Shown: one piece after another, positions 33,134 to 42,372 of the stretch
How the letters are laid out: each line of letters opens with the position of its first letter
Numbering within the stretch: position 1 is the first letter of the stretch
Assembly: GCA_025055285.1 (NCBI GenBank)
Contig: JANWXM010000001.1
Coordinates: 310,001-374,000, forward strand
Origin: Saprospiraceae bacterium
GTDB taxonomy: Bacteria > Bacteroidota > Bacteroidia > Chitinophagales > Saprospiraceae
DNA: 64,000 nucleotides
Direction of reading: 5' to 3'
Program-made: the position numbers and the translations under genes
Notes under the pieces: generated by a model
Seen by the model: the letters and a program-made list of their open reading frames with translations, nothing else
Databases searched by the model: none
What the model was told of the DNA's origin: nothing

Positions 33134-35542
33134 CTATCGCCATACGGCTCGGCTACCCGCAGGCCCTAGACTGACTTCGAGGATAGAGGGAAAAAAGTCT
33201 TTTAGGCTTTCGATATGTGAAATGATATAAATTTGGCGAAATTGCTCCTTGAGATAGTAGAATGCTCGCATGATTTCGATGCGGCGCTCTTCGTCTTGAC
33301 TGCCTAGGATTTCGTCAAAAGCCAAAAAGCTTGCCAAGTGTGTGGCGCCGCTGAGATCAAAGATCGCTTTAGTAATGGCGATGCGCAAGCACAAGTTGGC
33401 CAAGTCTATTTCTCCGCCGGAAAATCGCTCAATGGGGTAAAAAATTCCGCCGTCGGAGATGGCAAAGTCGAAATCATCGTCAATGCGAATGCTCTCGTAA
33501 CGCCCGCGCGTAATACGGCTGAATAGCTCGCTTGCTTCGCGAGAGATACCTGGTCCTACTTGGGTAAGAATTCCACTTTTGAACTGGGCGACAAGGCTCT
33601 CCATTTTTTCCAAAAGCTCTACCTCTGTGCGTTGATCGCGAATTTGCCTCTGGATTGAGGAGTCGCGCTCTAAGCGTTCGCGCTCCTTCTGGATTTGGTA
33701 CTGTTGATCCGCATAGGCTTTTTCGGCTTGTTGGACGCGCTCACTCTGCTGACCTAGCAAATCAACAAAAGAAAGCAACGCCTGACGAGCAGTATCGTAT
33801 TCGGCCGGAGCATATTCTATGGCTTGTTGTTCGTCGATGAGCTTCCGCTGCTGTTCGTCTGTTTGGGCCAACTGTTCTTCAACAGCTTTTCGCTCGTCCA
33901 GGGTGACAGGGAGTTCTTGCTGAACATACTTCTCGTTTTCTTTGAATCTCAAATAGTCTGCTTCCTCGGTCTTTAGGCGTTCTTTCAGGGTTTCATAGGC
34001 TGTTTCGTCAAAATTTACTTCTGCACTGAGGTGTAGAACAGATTCTTCTAACGACGAGATGCGTTCCTCCCATTTTTGATGTTCTTGCTCTAGGTAATTT
34101 CGGCGTTGAATTTCTTCTTCTAAGGCAATTTTCTCGGCGTGCAATTGTTCAGCTTCCTCTTCTACAACTCGTTTACGAGCCCGCAACTTTTCACCATCCT
34201 GCGCCGCCATTTCTATTTTCCTCTGTAAGGCATAGATTTTATCCTTCTCCAATTGCTGGATTTCGCGTGCTAATTCGTCTATAGCTCTGTCGTATCCTTC
34301 CAACAGAGGCTGTAGGCATGTAGGGCAGTTGCCTCCTCGACCCAATGCGCGAAGTTGGTTAAGTCGTTCAGTGCGCTCCCCTAGCCGTTTATTCAAAGCA
34401 TTGAGTTCGCCTTTGAGAAGGCTGTGTGTTTCTAGTGCACGCTCAAGGTCTGCCTGTATTGAGGCGAGTTCCTCTTTTTTCTTTTCCCAAGCAGCCTCTA
34501 GAGTGGTCAAATTTTCCGTCTTTCGGAGGCTCTCCTCAATTTCGAAGCGGAGGCGCTCTGCCTCTTGGCGAGCAGAGGCCAACTGTTCTATTTGGGACCT
34601 TAATTCAAGGTATAGTTGGCGGTCTTTTTCGAGGGTTTCTAGGCGGTCTCTTTCGCGCAGGTAATGTTCGAATTGTGGCCTTTGAGCCTCTACCTGCTGG
34701 CGCATTTCGTTCAGATTTGCTAGTTTGATTTTCAGGTCCTCCAGTCGGGAAGTGAGCAGACGAAGGCGCTCTTGCGTTTGCTTTAATTGTCCAGTCAACT
34801 CGTTGTAGCGGTCGAAGCGACGTTTGGCCTCCTCAAAGCGCAGTCTTGCTCGGTGGTATTGTTCACGCAAGTCTTGGTATCGACCCTTTTCTAAGTTCAA
34901 TGCTTCTAGCAATTTAGCAATTTGGTTCTCACCTTCGGCGAGATTAGCTTCTAGTTGAGCTCTATCTGCATCACTAAGGAGAGATTGCATTTGTCCAAAA
35001 ATGCGGTTTCGGAGGTCGCGCGTATCATTGTGGATGACAGTTTGGATGTTATCTAATCGCTCTAGGCCCAACATGCGGCGCACTAGTTTGCGGCGTTCCT
35101 CGCGAGTAGCTTTTGTTAGTTCATCTAGTTCTTTCTGACCTGAGAAGACTGAGCGTTTGAAGGCATCGCGCTCCATGTGAAGCACCTTAGCTATTTCTTC
35201 ACTGACGGCTTTGGGTGTCCTTGCCACTAGGACATCGTTCTTGTACAAGGCTGCGCGAGGGTTTAACTGCCTACCCTGAAATTCTCGGCGAGCGCGATAT
35301 AGGTGTTGACCAACGAAAAATTCCAACTCTAAAAGAACAGTGGCCGTTGGGCTAGCGAAAGTGGAGCGCACTAAACTTTTACCGGCTTCTTCTCGCCCAT
35401 ACAGACAATATAAGATAGCGTCGAAGAGCGTGGATTTTCCCGCTCCATTTCGACCAATGATGCCTACCAACCCTTCGCGGAATTCCAGGTCGAGTTCGGC
35501 GTATTGCCTATAATTTTGAAGGCGTAAGCGATGGAGCAGCAT
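33134..35542 (-). CDS. sbcC: SbcC/Rad50-like SMC-type ATPase
   Basis: An 802-residue ABC-type ATPase of the SbcC/Rad50 class. ATG 35542 (MLLHRLRLQNYRQY) matches the family start; an ATG at 35572 would add ten residues. Walker A is GRNGAGKST (30-38). Two very long coiled-coil arms follow, separated by a zinc hook with CPTC near residue 405. The C-terminal lobe has the ABC signature RFSGGEIDLAN (about residue 704) and Walker B FLAFDEILGSQDEE (about 744). Family knowledge: SbcC pairs with the nuclease SbcD to process DNA ends, hairpins and protein-blocked breaks. No sbcD is adjacent here. It is shorter than E. coli SbcC (about 1050 residues) but normal for Bacteroidota/archaeal Rad50 lengths. 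Confidence 0.88.
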   Translation of the reverse strand: MLLHRLRLQNYRQYAELDLEFREGLVGIIGRNGAGKSTLFDAILYCLYGREEAGKSLVRSTFASPTATVLLELEFFVGQHLYRARREFQGRQLNPRAALYKNDVLVARTPKAVSEEIAKVLHMERDAFKRSVFSGQKELDELTKATREERRKLVRRMLGLERLDNIQTVIHNDTRDLRNRIFGQMQSLLSDADRAQLEANLAEGENQIAKLLEALNLEKGRYQDLREQYHRARLRFEEAKRRFDRYNELTGQLKQTQERLRLLTSRLEDLKIKLANLNEMRQQVEAQRPQFEHYLRERDRLETLEKDRQLYLELRSQIEQLASARQEAERLRFEIEESLRKTENLTTLEAAWEKKKEELASIQADLERALETHSLLKGELNALNKRLGERTERLNQLRALGRGGNCPTCLQPLLEGYDRAIDELAREIQQLEKDKIYALQRKIEMAAQDGEKLRARKRVVEEEAEQLHAEKIALEEEIQRRNYLEQEHQKWEERISSLEESVLHLSAEVNFDETAYETLKERLKTEEADYLRFKENEKYVQQELPVTLDERKAVEEQLAQTDEQQRKLIDEQQAIEYAPAEYDTARQALLSFVDLLGQQSERVQQAEKAYADQQYQIQKERERLERDSSIQRQIRDQRTEVELLEKMESLVAQFKSGILTQVGPGISREASELFSRITRGRYESIRIDDDFDFAISDGGIFYPIERFSGGEIDLANLCLRIAITKAIFDLSGATHLASFLAFDEILGSQDEERRIEIMRAFYYLKEQFRQIYIISHIESLKDFFPSILEVSLGPAGSRAVWR

Positions 35543-35619
35543 GGCTGGGCGAAAGATATGCGCATTAGACAAAATGGTGGAGAGGAATGCTCTAACCCTG
35601 CTGCGCTAAGGAAGCACCG

Positions 35620-35627
35620 TACTTTTG
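35620..35627 (+). promoter_or_regulatory. -7 element for the DUF4403 operon
   Basis: TACTTTTG matches TAnnTTTG, 17 bases before ATG 35645, with CTG 19 bases upstream at the -33 position. Its place downstream of the open frame start at 35531 supports ATG 35645. Confidence 0.5.
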
Positions 35628-35644
35628 TGCTAAAAGTTTGGCTT

Positions 35645-37027
35645 ATGCGCCCACATGTCTTTGTAGTATTTGCGCTGGCACTCACTACGCTCCATCTTCA
35701 TTGCCGCTCCAGTCGCCAGACTAGTGCGCTTTCACCAGGTGAGCAGTACGAGGCGTTGCCCAGTGAAATACCTACTTCTTCGATTATTGTCGTGCCCATC
35801 ACGCTATCTGTGCGCGATCTGGCGTACGCGCTCAATCAACGCGTGCAAGGATTGATCTATGAAGATAACTCCTTCACAGACCATGGAAACGATGGATTGA
35901 TGCTTCGTCTCTGGCGTACTAAACCATTTACAATAGAGGTTTTGAGCCAAACTGTTCGATACCGAGTGCCGCTAAAAATATGGCTTAAACAGCAGATTCC
36001 TTTTGGCGCAGCGGAAGCTGAGGGTGAATTGCAAGTGGCCCTAAAAACAAATTTCAGCCTTCAACCCAATTGGTCGTTGCATACTCAAACGACCCTGGAA
36101 TTTTACGAGTGGCTGTCAACTCCTAAGTTGAAAACTGCTCTAGGAGACATTAATATCCAGCCTATAGCCAATTTGATGATTGCGCAAAGTCGTAGTACCC
36201 TAACCCAGATGCTCGACCGTTTTCTTAGCCAGGAACTGGGCTTGCGCCAATATGCTCAAATGGCGTGGGAGGCGCTACAAAAACCTGTGTTGCTGGACTC
36301 TGTTCATCAATTGTGGGTAAAAGCTACGCCTGTAAGTATTGGAGTAACGCCACTGAGGGTAGTAGGAGAAGAGTTACGCATTACGTTGGTAGTAGAAGCT
36401 TATACAGAAGCAAAACTGGGTCAGCAACCTGTATTTCGGTCAAATAGTTCTTTGCCGAATTTTATTTTTATAGATGAGGTTGCTGAAGGGTTTCAATTGC
36501 GCCTAACTACCGAAGTGCCTTTCGCTGAAGCTGAACGAATTGGACAGAAGCTCATCGTCGGGCAGTCGTTCAGCGCAGGAAAAAGGCAGGTTATGGTGCA
36601 AAACCTGCGTCTTTGGGGAAACGGCGACCGCTTGGTGGCAAATACGACGTTGAGGGGTGCTGTAAACGGAGATATTTATTTGATTGGCAAACCAGTTTTT
36701 AATCCCTCGAAGAACTGTATTGAAGTGGCAGAGTTAGAATTTCACGCGGCAACGCGCAACTTTCTACACCGCACTGCTGCTTGGCTGTTTTCCAGCGCCT
36801 TCAAACGCCGCTTGAGTGAATCGTTGGTGTTCCCTTTGGAGGAGAACCTTCAAGCGGTAAAGACCTCTGCCCAGCAAACGTTGCAGCATTATGTGATTCA
36901 GCCGGGTGTGGTGCTGAAAGGTTTATTAGACACGCTATCGGTGGAGCGCACGCTGGTCACTCCGAGAGGCATTCGGGCAGACCTGTATGTCAAAGGACGG
37001 TTGCAGCTTAACGTTAGCGGGTTATGA
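35645..37027 (+). CDS. DUF4403 family lipoprotein
   Basis: A 460-residue predicted lipoprotein (MRPHVFVVFALALTTLHLHC, Cys20) belonging to DUF4403. Typical segments are VPITLSVRDLAYALNQRV, KPFTIEVLSQTVRYRVPLKIWL, and the repeated beta-rich halves ending in the LRGAVNGDIYLIGKPVF region; the fold recalls lipid-binding tubular (BPI-like/SMP) proteins. DUF4403 has no assigned function. It is the first gene of a run of four that overlap by a few bases each (ATGA with the membrane protein gene), so it likely works in the envelope together with them. Promoter at 35620-35627. Confidence 0.83.
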   Translation: MRPHVFVVFALALTTLHLHCRSSRQTSALSPGEQYEALPSEIPTSSIIVVPITLSVRDLAYALNQRVQGLIYEDNSFTDHGNDGLMLRLWRTKPFTIEVLSQTVRYRVPLKIWLKQQIPFGAAEAEGELQVALKTNFSLQPNWSLHTQTTLEFYEWLSTPKLKTALGDINIQPIANLMIAQSRSTLTQMLDRFLSQELGLRQYAQMAWEALQKPVLLDSVHQLWVKATPVSIGVTPLRVVGEELRITLVVEAYTEAKLGQQPVFRSNSSLPNFIFIDEVAEGFQLRLTTEVPFAEAERIGQKLIVGQSFSAGKRQVMVQNLRLWGNGDRLVANTTLRGAVNGDIYLIGKPVFNPSKNCIEVAELEFHAATRNFLHRTAAWLFSSAFKRRLSESLVFPLEENLQAVKTSAQQTLQHYVIQPGVVLKGLLDTLSVERTLVTPRGIRADLYVKGRLQLNVSGL

Positions 37028-38181
37028 GAACAACTTCCCTCGTTGCTCGCATAACAGTATTGGCAGTAATGGCCCACGTTGCGCTCTCTTTGCCGCTTTG
37101 GTATGGCGCAGCGGGCCGTACGTTTCCTCAATTACCTTTAAGCGGACAAGCACACCAACCAGCAAATACAGCAGGTGAAATTCTGCTGTTTTGCTTGTGG
37201 ATTGCCTTACTTTTAAGTGTTGGCATCTGGCCTCACAGGCGCTGGCTTTTGGCTGGTGCGTATGGCACGTGGTTGGGCCTTATCGCAATAGACCTCAATC
37301 GGTTACAACCTTGGACGTATTTTTATCTGCTGGCTGGTGGAGTGCTTTTTTGGCGAAAAGATCAGCCAGAGCCAGCGTTGCGTCTACTAGCTGCCGGCGT
37401 CTACGTTTGGAGCGGGTTAAATAAATTAACGCCTTACTTCGCTGAGGAAAATTTTCCCTGGTTGTGCCAGGCTTTTGCCTTTACAAAGCCGTTCGGACAG
37501 TATACAACACTAGGCTATGTCGCTGCGATGGTAGAGGCGCTTTTTGGCCTGGGTTTACTGTGGGTTCAATGTAGACCATATGTTCGCTGGGCTGTACTGG
37601 TGTTTCATCTCTTCATTGTCTTGGCGCTAAGTCCTTTAGGTCTAAATTGGAATGCAGTCGTTATCCCTTGGAATTTCGCTATGGCTGCCCTCGTATGGAT
37701 TTGCACTCGAACGCCGTCGTCAGGGCAAAGAGATCTGGGCCCGAAGATGGCTCCTCGCGCTCAACAGAGGATTAGTTATCTCACAGGATCCGTTTGGACC
37801 ATCTTGCTCTTTGCTTGGTTTTTACCAGCCCTAAATAAACTTGGGCTTTGGCCAGAGGCATTATCATGGAAAATGTATGCTAACACCCAACCGGAGGCAG
37901 GCTTTTTCAAGGCTCCTGGTGCCCATGTGTGCCCTGAATTGCAGCCTGCCTGGAGTCGCCACAGTTGGGATGAAGGGAGGCGATTACTCTTCGACGATTG
38001 GGCTATAGCGGAGTTGCAGGTGCCCATGTTCAACCATCCTCGCGCGCACCGACAATTAGCGCAATACCTTTGCCGCTGCATACAGCCTGCTGAGGGAGGT
38101 CTGTGGCGCATGGAAGTAAATCCATGGCAAACAGATGGTGAACAGTGGCAAGAAACGCCTTGCAATCGGCTTCTGCCATGA
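37024..38181 (+). CDS. Polytopic membrane protein, family not recognised
   Basis: A 385-residue integral membrane protein with about eight to ten hydrophobic segments (for example ILLFCLWIALLLSVGIW, LLAGAYGTWLGLIAIDL, WAVLVFHLFIVLALSPLGL, WTILLFAWFLPAL). Short conserved-looking pieces such as VWSGLNKLTPYF, AAMVEALFGLGLL and WNAVVIPWNFAM recall DoxX/HTTM-type proteins, but I cannot assign a family. A C-terminal soluble tail of about 100 residues (YANTQPEAGFFKAP onward) may lie outside the membrane. It overlaps DUF4403 by 4 bases (ATGA) and the TraB gene by 4, which indicates tight translational coupling. Confidence 0.82.
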   Translation: MRTTSLVARITVLAVMAHVALSLPLWYGAAGRTFPQLPLSGQAHQPANTAGEILLFCLWIALLLSVGIWPHRRWLLAGAYGTWLGLIAIDLNRLQPWTYFYLLAGGVLFWRKDQPEPALRLLAAGVYVWSGLNKLTPYFAEENFPWLCQAFAFTKPFGQYTTLGYVAAMVEALFGLGLLWVQCRPYVRWAVLVFHLFIVLALSPLGLNWNAVVIPWNFAMAALVWICTRTPSSGQRDLGPKMAPRAQQRISYLTGSVWTILLFAWFLPALNKLGLWPEALSWKMYANTQPEAGFFKAPGAHVCPELQPAWSRHSWDEGRRLLFDDWAIAELQVPMFNHPRAHRQLAQYLCRCIQPAEGGLWRMEVNPWQTDGEQWQETPCNRLLP

Positions 38182-38990
38182 AAAACTCAAAAAAGACGAA
38201 TACGCTACTGTGGCAGGTATCTCCTCGAGAGGGCGGGCCTGTATCATACCTTTTTGGCACGATGCATACGCGCGACCTGCGCGCTTTCACTTGGCTTGAT
38301 TTAGCTTACGCGCGCATAGAGCAGTGCGAGGTCTTCGCAGCTGAATATAATTTCTCTCAAACAGACTCTGCTGCCTTGGCCACTGCCTTGCTTTTGCCTG
38401 AAGGAACGACGCTCGACCAACTCCTTTCGCGTCGCGCTTGGAAAAACTTAGCTTTTTATGCAAAAAGAAAGCTAGATCTACCTCCAGAAACCCTTCGCCA
38501 GGCTCATCCTATGTATGTGCAAATGGTGCTGACCACTGCTCTTTTGCGCGAGGAAGCGCCCTATCCGCTCGATGAAGCCCTCTGGATGTATGCCTTAAAT
38601 AAAGGGAAAAGCATCACTGGATTAGAAACTTTTGAAGAACAATTGGAAGTTTTGAGGCGTATTCCTCTGGAAGACCAATTAAAAAGCCTGACATACTTTC
38701 TCAAACACTACCGCCGTCAACGCGAACGCCTGAAGGCAATGTTGCGTTGGTATCAGGAGGGCAATATTCGGTCGCTTTATCAAGCAAGTCGTCGAGATGC
38801 TCGCTGGCTGCGCCGCCCTCTTCTGTTGGAACGCAACGTGCGCATGGCCAAACGTTTTGCCGAAATTGCTCATCGCCAAAGTCTGTTTGGTGCCGTGGGC
38901 GCTGCCCATCTAGCAGGAGGTAAAGGTATGCTGCGCTTACTCAAACAGGCTGGTTTTCGCATTAAACCCATCCTACTTCATGTCTCGTGA
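38178..38990 (+). CDS. TraB/GumN family protein
   Basis: A 270-residue protein of the TraB/PrgY/GumN family. ATG 38178 overlaps the preceding stop (ATGA). Family motifs are the N-terminal SYLFGTMHT (GxxH-type, residues 27-30) and the C-terminal FGAVGAAHLAGGKGMLRLLKQAGF, separated by a helical middle; these segments hold the conserved His and Glu residues proposed to form a metalloprotease-like (Tiki/EreA) site. No signal peptide is evident, unlike many members that are secreted. Function in bacteria is unclear. It overlaps WbqC by 11 bases. Confidence 0.86.
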   Translation: MKNSKKTNTLLWQVSPREGGPVSYLFGTMHTRDLRAFTWLDLAYARIEQCEVFAAEYNFSQTDSAALATALLLPEGTTLDQLLSRRAWKNLAFYAKRKLDLPPETLRQAHPMYVQMVLTTALLREEAPYPLDEALWMYALNKGKSITGLETFEEQLEVLRRIPLEDQLKSLTYFLKHYRRQRERLKAMLRWYQEGNIRSLYQASRRDARWLRRPLLLERNVRMAKRFAEIAHRQSLFGAVGAAHLAGGKGMLRLLKQAGFRIKPILLHVS

Positions 38991-39594
38991 AATCCTGCTC
39001 GAACTCTTTTATTGGCCGCCTGTATCTTGGCTTGCCTTAGCTCGGTGCGCCGACATCCTCTGGATTGAAGCGAACGAGCACTATCAAAAGGGTTCTTACC
39101 GCCATCGCTGTTACATCGCCGGCCCAAATGGTATACTTCGATTAAGCGTTCCGCTCCGCAAGGGAAAACACCGACAAATGCCTATTCGGGATGTGCGCAT
39201 CGCTTACGATACGCCTTGGCAGCGCATTCAGTGGCGTACCCTTCGCTCCGCTTATGGTAGTGCGCCTTTCTTTGAGTATTATGCCGATGCAGTACGCACT
39301 TTCTTTGAAAAACGCTACGTGTTTCTCTTTGACCTCAATTTTGAAATTTTGCTCTTTTTGTGGCAAGCTCTTGGCGGACGCGCCGAAATTCGACTCACTG
39401 AACACTACATGACCACCTTAGAAGCGCAGCTCCGCGGCATAACCGACGCACGAGGTTGCATCCATCGGAAAAAGCAGCCGGCAGTCCCTTTAATCTCTTA
39501 TCCGCAAGTCTTTGAAGATCGCTTCGGTTTTCTGTCCGATTTATCAGTGCTAGACTTGCTCTTTTGTTATGGGCCTTACATGCTGCGGAATTGA
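38980..39594 (+). CDS. WbqC family protein
   Basis: A 204-residue cytoplasmic protein of the WbqC family. Visible conserved segments are LELFYWPPVSWLAL, YQKGSYRHRCYIAGPNG, LSVPLRKGKHRQMPIRDVRI and WQRIQWRTLRSAYGSAPFFEYY. Some members are in O-antigen gene clusters and are proposed to transfer or modify sugars, but the role here is unknown; in Bacteroidota the gene often sits away from such clusters. It ends the four-gene run (11-base overlap with TraB) and converges on the P-type ATPase gene 17 bases later. Confidence 0.9.
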   Translation: MSREILLELFYWPPVSWLALARCADILWIEANEHYQKGSYRHRCYIAGPNGILRLSVPLRKGKHRQMPIRDVRIAYDTPWQRIQWRTLRSAYGSAPFFEYYADAVRTFFEKRYVFLFDLNFEILLFLWQALGGRAEIRLTEHYMTTLEAQLRGITDARGCIHRKKQPAVPLISYPQVFEDRFGFLSDLSVLDLLFCYGPYMLRN

Positions 39595-39611
39595 ACGCTA
39601 TTTGGCCTTCC

Positions 39612-42083
39612 TTATCGCCAGCGCTTGCCTATCTCTACCCAAAAAACACTGACAAATGCCGTGAAGGCACACAGGGTCAATTCGTCGAGGGTAAGCGCTT
39701 CCATTTGAAACAAGTCTCGTATGGGTGACACGAGCAGTATGGTAACTAAGATAAAAGTTGCTATTGCTAAGACGAACCAGAGCACTCGATTCGGATAGCG
39801 CAAGGTGCGGAAGATGCTGTACTCAAACGAGCGATTCGCCATGGCAAGAAAGATATTAGCTATCATGAGTGTAGCAAAAACGAAGGCGCGGGTCTTCGCT
39901 TCTGTGGCCCCATTTGCTGTAGCATAGTGGTAGAGCACGAAAATACCTACAGTAATAGCTATTCCTTGAAGGAGGCTGAAGAGAATTTCACCTGTAGAAA
40001 ATAGCGAGGTTTGACGGCGCCGAGGCGGTTGTTTCAGCAAGTCCGGATCGCCCGGGTCATTTTCGTAAGCGATAGCACACGTAGGATCCATAAGCAATTC
40101 CATAAAGATGACATGCACGGGAGAAAGAAGGTGTAGGAAGGGCCAATTGAACAGCAGAGGCAGAACGACCGTTAGCACAATAGGGACGTGGATGCTAATG
40201 ACATATCGAATAGCTTTGCGCAGGTTAGCATAAATGCGACGTCCCATTTCGATCGCGGTAACCATGTGTGAGAGGTCGTCGTCGAGCAATACCATAGAAG
40301 CTGCTGCACGAGCAGTTTCCGTACCGCGATGGCCCATTGCAATTCCGATTTGAGCAGCCTTCAGCGCGGGGGCGTCGTTGACGCCATCGCCCGTCATGGC
40401 TACGACTTCGCCATTTGCTTTTAAGGCTTCTACAACACGCAGTTTTGCCTCGGGAAACATGCGAGCGAATACGGCAACTTGGCCTACTTTCTGGCGGAGC
40501 ATTTCGTCAGGCATTTGGATGATCTCTTCGCCAGTTAAGGCAGTGCCATCGGATCGCAGCCCGCTGCGCTCAGCGATATTAAGCGCAGTGGCTACGTGAT
40601 CGCCGGTAATCATCTTTATCTGGATACCAGCAGTATAGAAGTGCTCGAATACTTGCCGAATGTTGGATTTAGGCGGGTCATACAAGGCCACGAGACCTTC
40701 AAATTGCCAATCAAAATCCTCCTGATTGTCGGGTAACTGGCCGTCTGGCCATTGAGCTGAAGCGACACCCAAGATCCTATATCCTTGTGCAGCCAAATGC
40801 GCCGTCTTTTCCAGAACTTCCTTTCGAGTGGTGTCGTCAAGGGAGCGGCATATAAGGAGGATACGCTCTACGCCGCCCTTGGCCGCTATAATGTAGTGGT
40901 CGTCGCCCAAAACGCCTACAAACACATGAGTCATGATGGGTGGCCTACCACTTAGCGGATATTCCCGATATAGGCGAAAATGAGACCGGCGGTCTTCCGA
41001 AGCTTGCTGAGCATAGGCTTCGTGAATGGCCTTCTCCATGGCATCGAAAGGTTCTGGCTCACTAGCCCACATGGCATATTCTAAGCATCGACCCTTACCA
41101 GAGTAATCAAGCACTTCCGCTACTTTCATGCGGTTTTCTGTAATCGTGCCTGTCTTGTCTAGGCAAATTACAGTGGCAGAGCCGAGACTTTCCACTGTCT
41201 TGGGCTGTTTAACTAAAATACTTCGCCGGCTCATGCGATAGGCCCCCAATGCCATGAAAGAAGCAAAGGCCACAGGTATTTCGGAGGGTAAAATTGCCAT
41301 AGCCAGGGCCAACGAATAGAGCAGGGCTGAAACCAATTGCTGCGTGTAAATCAGGTTGATTAAAAATACGAGGATGAAGGCGCCCAAGCCAGCGTATAGC
41401 ATTTGCCGTACGAAGTGCTCTAATTGAAGTTGTAAAGGTGTTTTTTCGGGTTTAATTGCCTCGATCGCTCGGCCTAAGCGGCCGAACTCCGTGGCCTGAC
41501 CCACTGCCTCTACCCGTGCCATACCCATACCAGTGGCTACTACCGTACCTTGATAAAGTCGGTTTTCATGACCCTGCACGGATTTGCTCACGGGTAGAGA
41601 TTCTCCCGTAAGGAGTGACTCATCTACGGTTAAGTCATTTTGCTGCACTACGACAGCGTCGGCGGGCAAGCGTTCGCCCTCAGAGAAGAGGATGATATCA
41701 CCTACGACCAATTCTTCACACCGTATTAAGACGTCGCGTCCATTGCGTCGCACCCGAACCAACGGCTGAGTATATTGGCGCAAAGCCTCCAAAGCTCGCT
41801 CACTTCGATACTCCTGCACTACCTCAATAATCAAGACAAACACAATGGCTGCAGCCATGAGCCAACCCTCTGTATAATCGCCTAGAATGAAATAAAGTGC
41901 GCAGGCTAGGAAGAGCAATAAGAATATTGGCTCGTGTAGGGCCTCCTTCACCAGGTGCCATATCTGCCGGCGCTGATGCCATTGCAGCCTATTGGAGCCA
42001 TACTGGTGGCGATTGGCGACAACTTCAGCCTCCGTCAAGCCATAAAAGTCTGCTGAAAATGATTTATTTTCATTAGGCGTCAT
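39612..42083 (-). CDS. P-type cation-transporting ATPase
   Basis: An 823-residue P-type ATPase. The actuator motif TGES is at 159-162; the phosphorylation site ICLDKTGT has Asp309; the hinge MTGDGVNDAPALK is near residue 560. About ten transmembrane segments are present. The M4 ion-binding loop reads PSEIPVA (266-272) instead of PEGLPA of SERCA-type calcium pumps, and M6 contains MELLMDPTCAIAYENDP, so it fits the bacterial clade with PEE/PSE-PV motifs whose ion is not firmly known. No heavy-metal-binding N-terminal domain is present. An imperfect -7 (TACCTTCG, minus strand, 42111-42118) and a 7-bp inverted repeat (42139-42153) are upstream. Monocistronic. Confidence 0.93.
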   Translation of the reverse strand: MTPNENKSFSADFYGLTEAEVVANRHQYGSNRLQWHQRRQIWHLVKEALHEPIFLLLFLACALYFILGDYTEGWLMAAAIVFVLIIEVVQEYRSERALEALRQYTQPLVRVRRNGRDVLIRCEELVVGDIILFSEGERLPADAVVVQQNDLTVDESLLTGESLPVSKSVQGHENRLYQGTVVATGMGMARVEAVGQATEFGRLGRAIEAIKPEKTPLQLQLEHFVRQMLYAGLGAFILVFLINLIYTQQLVSALLYSLALAMAILPSEIPVAFASFMALGAYRMSRRSILVKQPKTVESLGSATVICLDKTGTITENRMKVAEVLDYSGKGRCLEYAMWASEPEPFDAMEKAIHEAYAQQASEDRRSHFRLYREYPLSGRPPIMTHVFVGVLGDDHYIIAAKGGVERILLICRSLDDTTRKEVLEKTAHLAAQGYRILGVASAQWPDGQLPDNQEDFDWQFEGLVALYDPPKSNIRQVFEHFYTAGIQIKMITGDHVATALNIAERSGLRSDGTALTGEEIIQMPDEMLRQKVGQVAVFARMFPEAKLRVVEALKANGEVVAMTGDGVNDAPALKAAQIGIAMGHRGTETARAAASMVLLDDDLSHMVTAIEMGRRIYANLRKAIRYVISIHVPIVLTVVLPLLFNWPFLHLLSPVHVIFMELLMDPTCAIAYENDPGDPDLLKQPPRRRQTSLFSTGEILFSLLQGIAITVGIFVLYHYATANGATEAKTRAFVFATLMIANIFLAMANRSFEYSIFRTLRYPNRVLWFVLAIATFILVTILLVSPIRDLFQMEALTLDELTLCAFTAFVSVFWVEIGKRWR

Positions 42084-42138
42084 CGTGTCCTACTGTTTGG
42101 AAACACACGGCGAAGGTAGAAACTCGTAGCTTACGCTA

Positions 42139-42153
42139 AGGTGAATTTCACCT
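42139..42153. promoter_or_regulatory. Palindrome upstream of the P-type ATPase
   Basis: A perfect 7-bp inverted repeat, AGGTGAA-T-TTCACCT, 56 bases upstream of the ATPase start and just behind its likely promoter. It has the size and symmetry of a repressor operator. No regulator gene is adjacent. Confidence 0.4.
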
Positions 42154-42320
42154 CGGCGCTTAAGAGAAGAAAAGCACTGCTTAAATAAGTCGCTCGTCTA
42201 GCTGAAAGTGCCTTGCCTTCCTCTTCCAAATGAGCAAGCCATGAAAAACACCTGAGGCGAAAACTCAGCAGCGGAAGAAGTTTTATTCTCTTGGCAACAC
42301 CGTTGCCGCCATAGGCATAC

Positions 42321-42328
42321 TACTTTTG
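42321..42328 (+). promoter_or_regulatory. -7 element for ffh
   Basis: TACTTTTG matches TAnnTTTG, 44 bases upstream of the ffh start codon. No well-spaced -33 element seen. Confidence 0.5.
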
Positions 42329-42372
42329 CAGGGCTGATTACAAAATGGAGTTTTTCCTAAGGATAAAAGACC

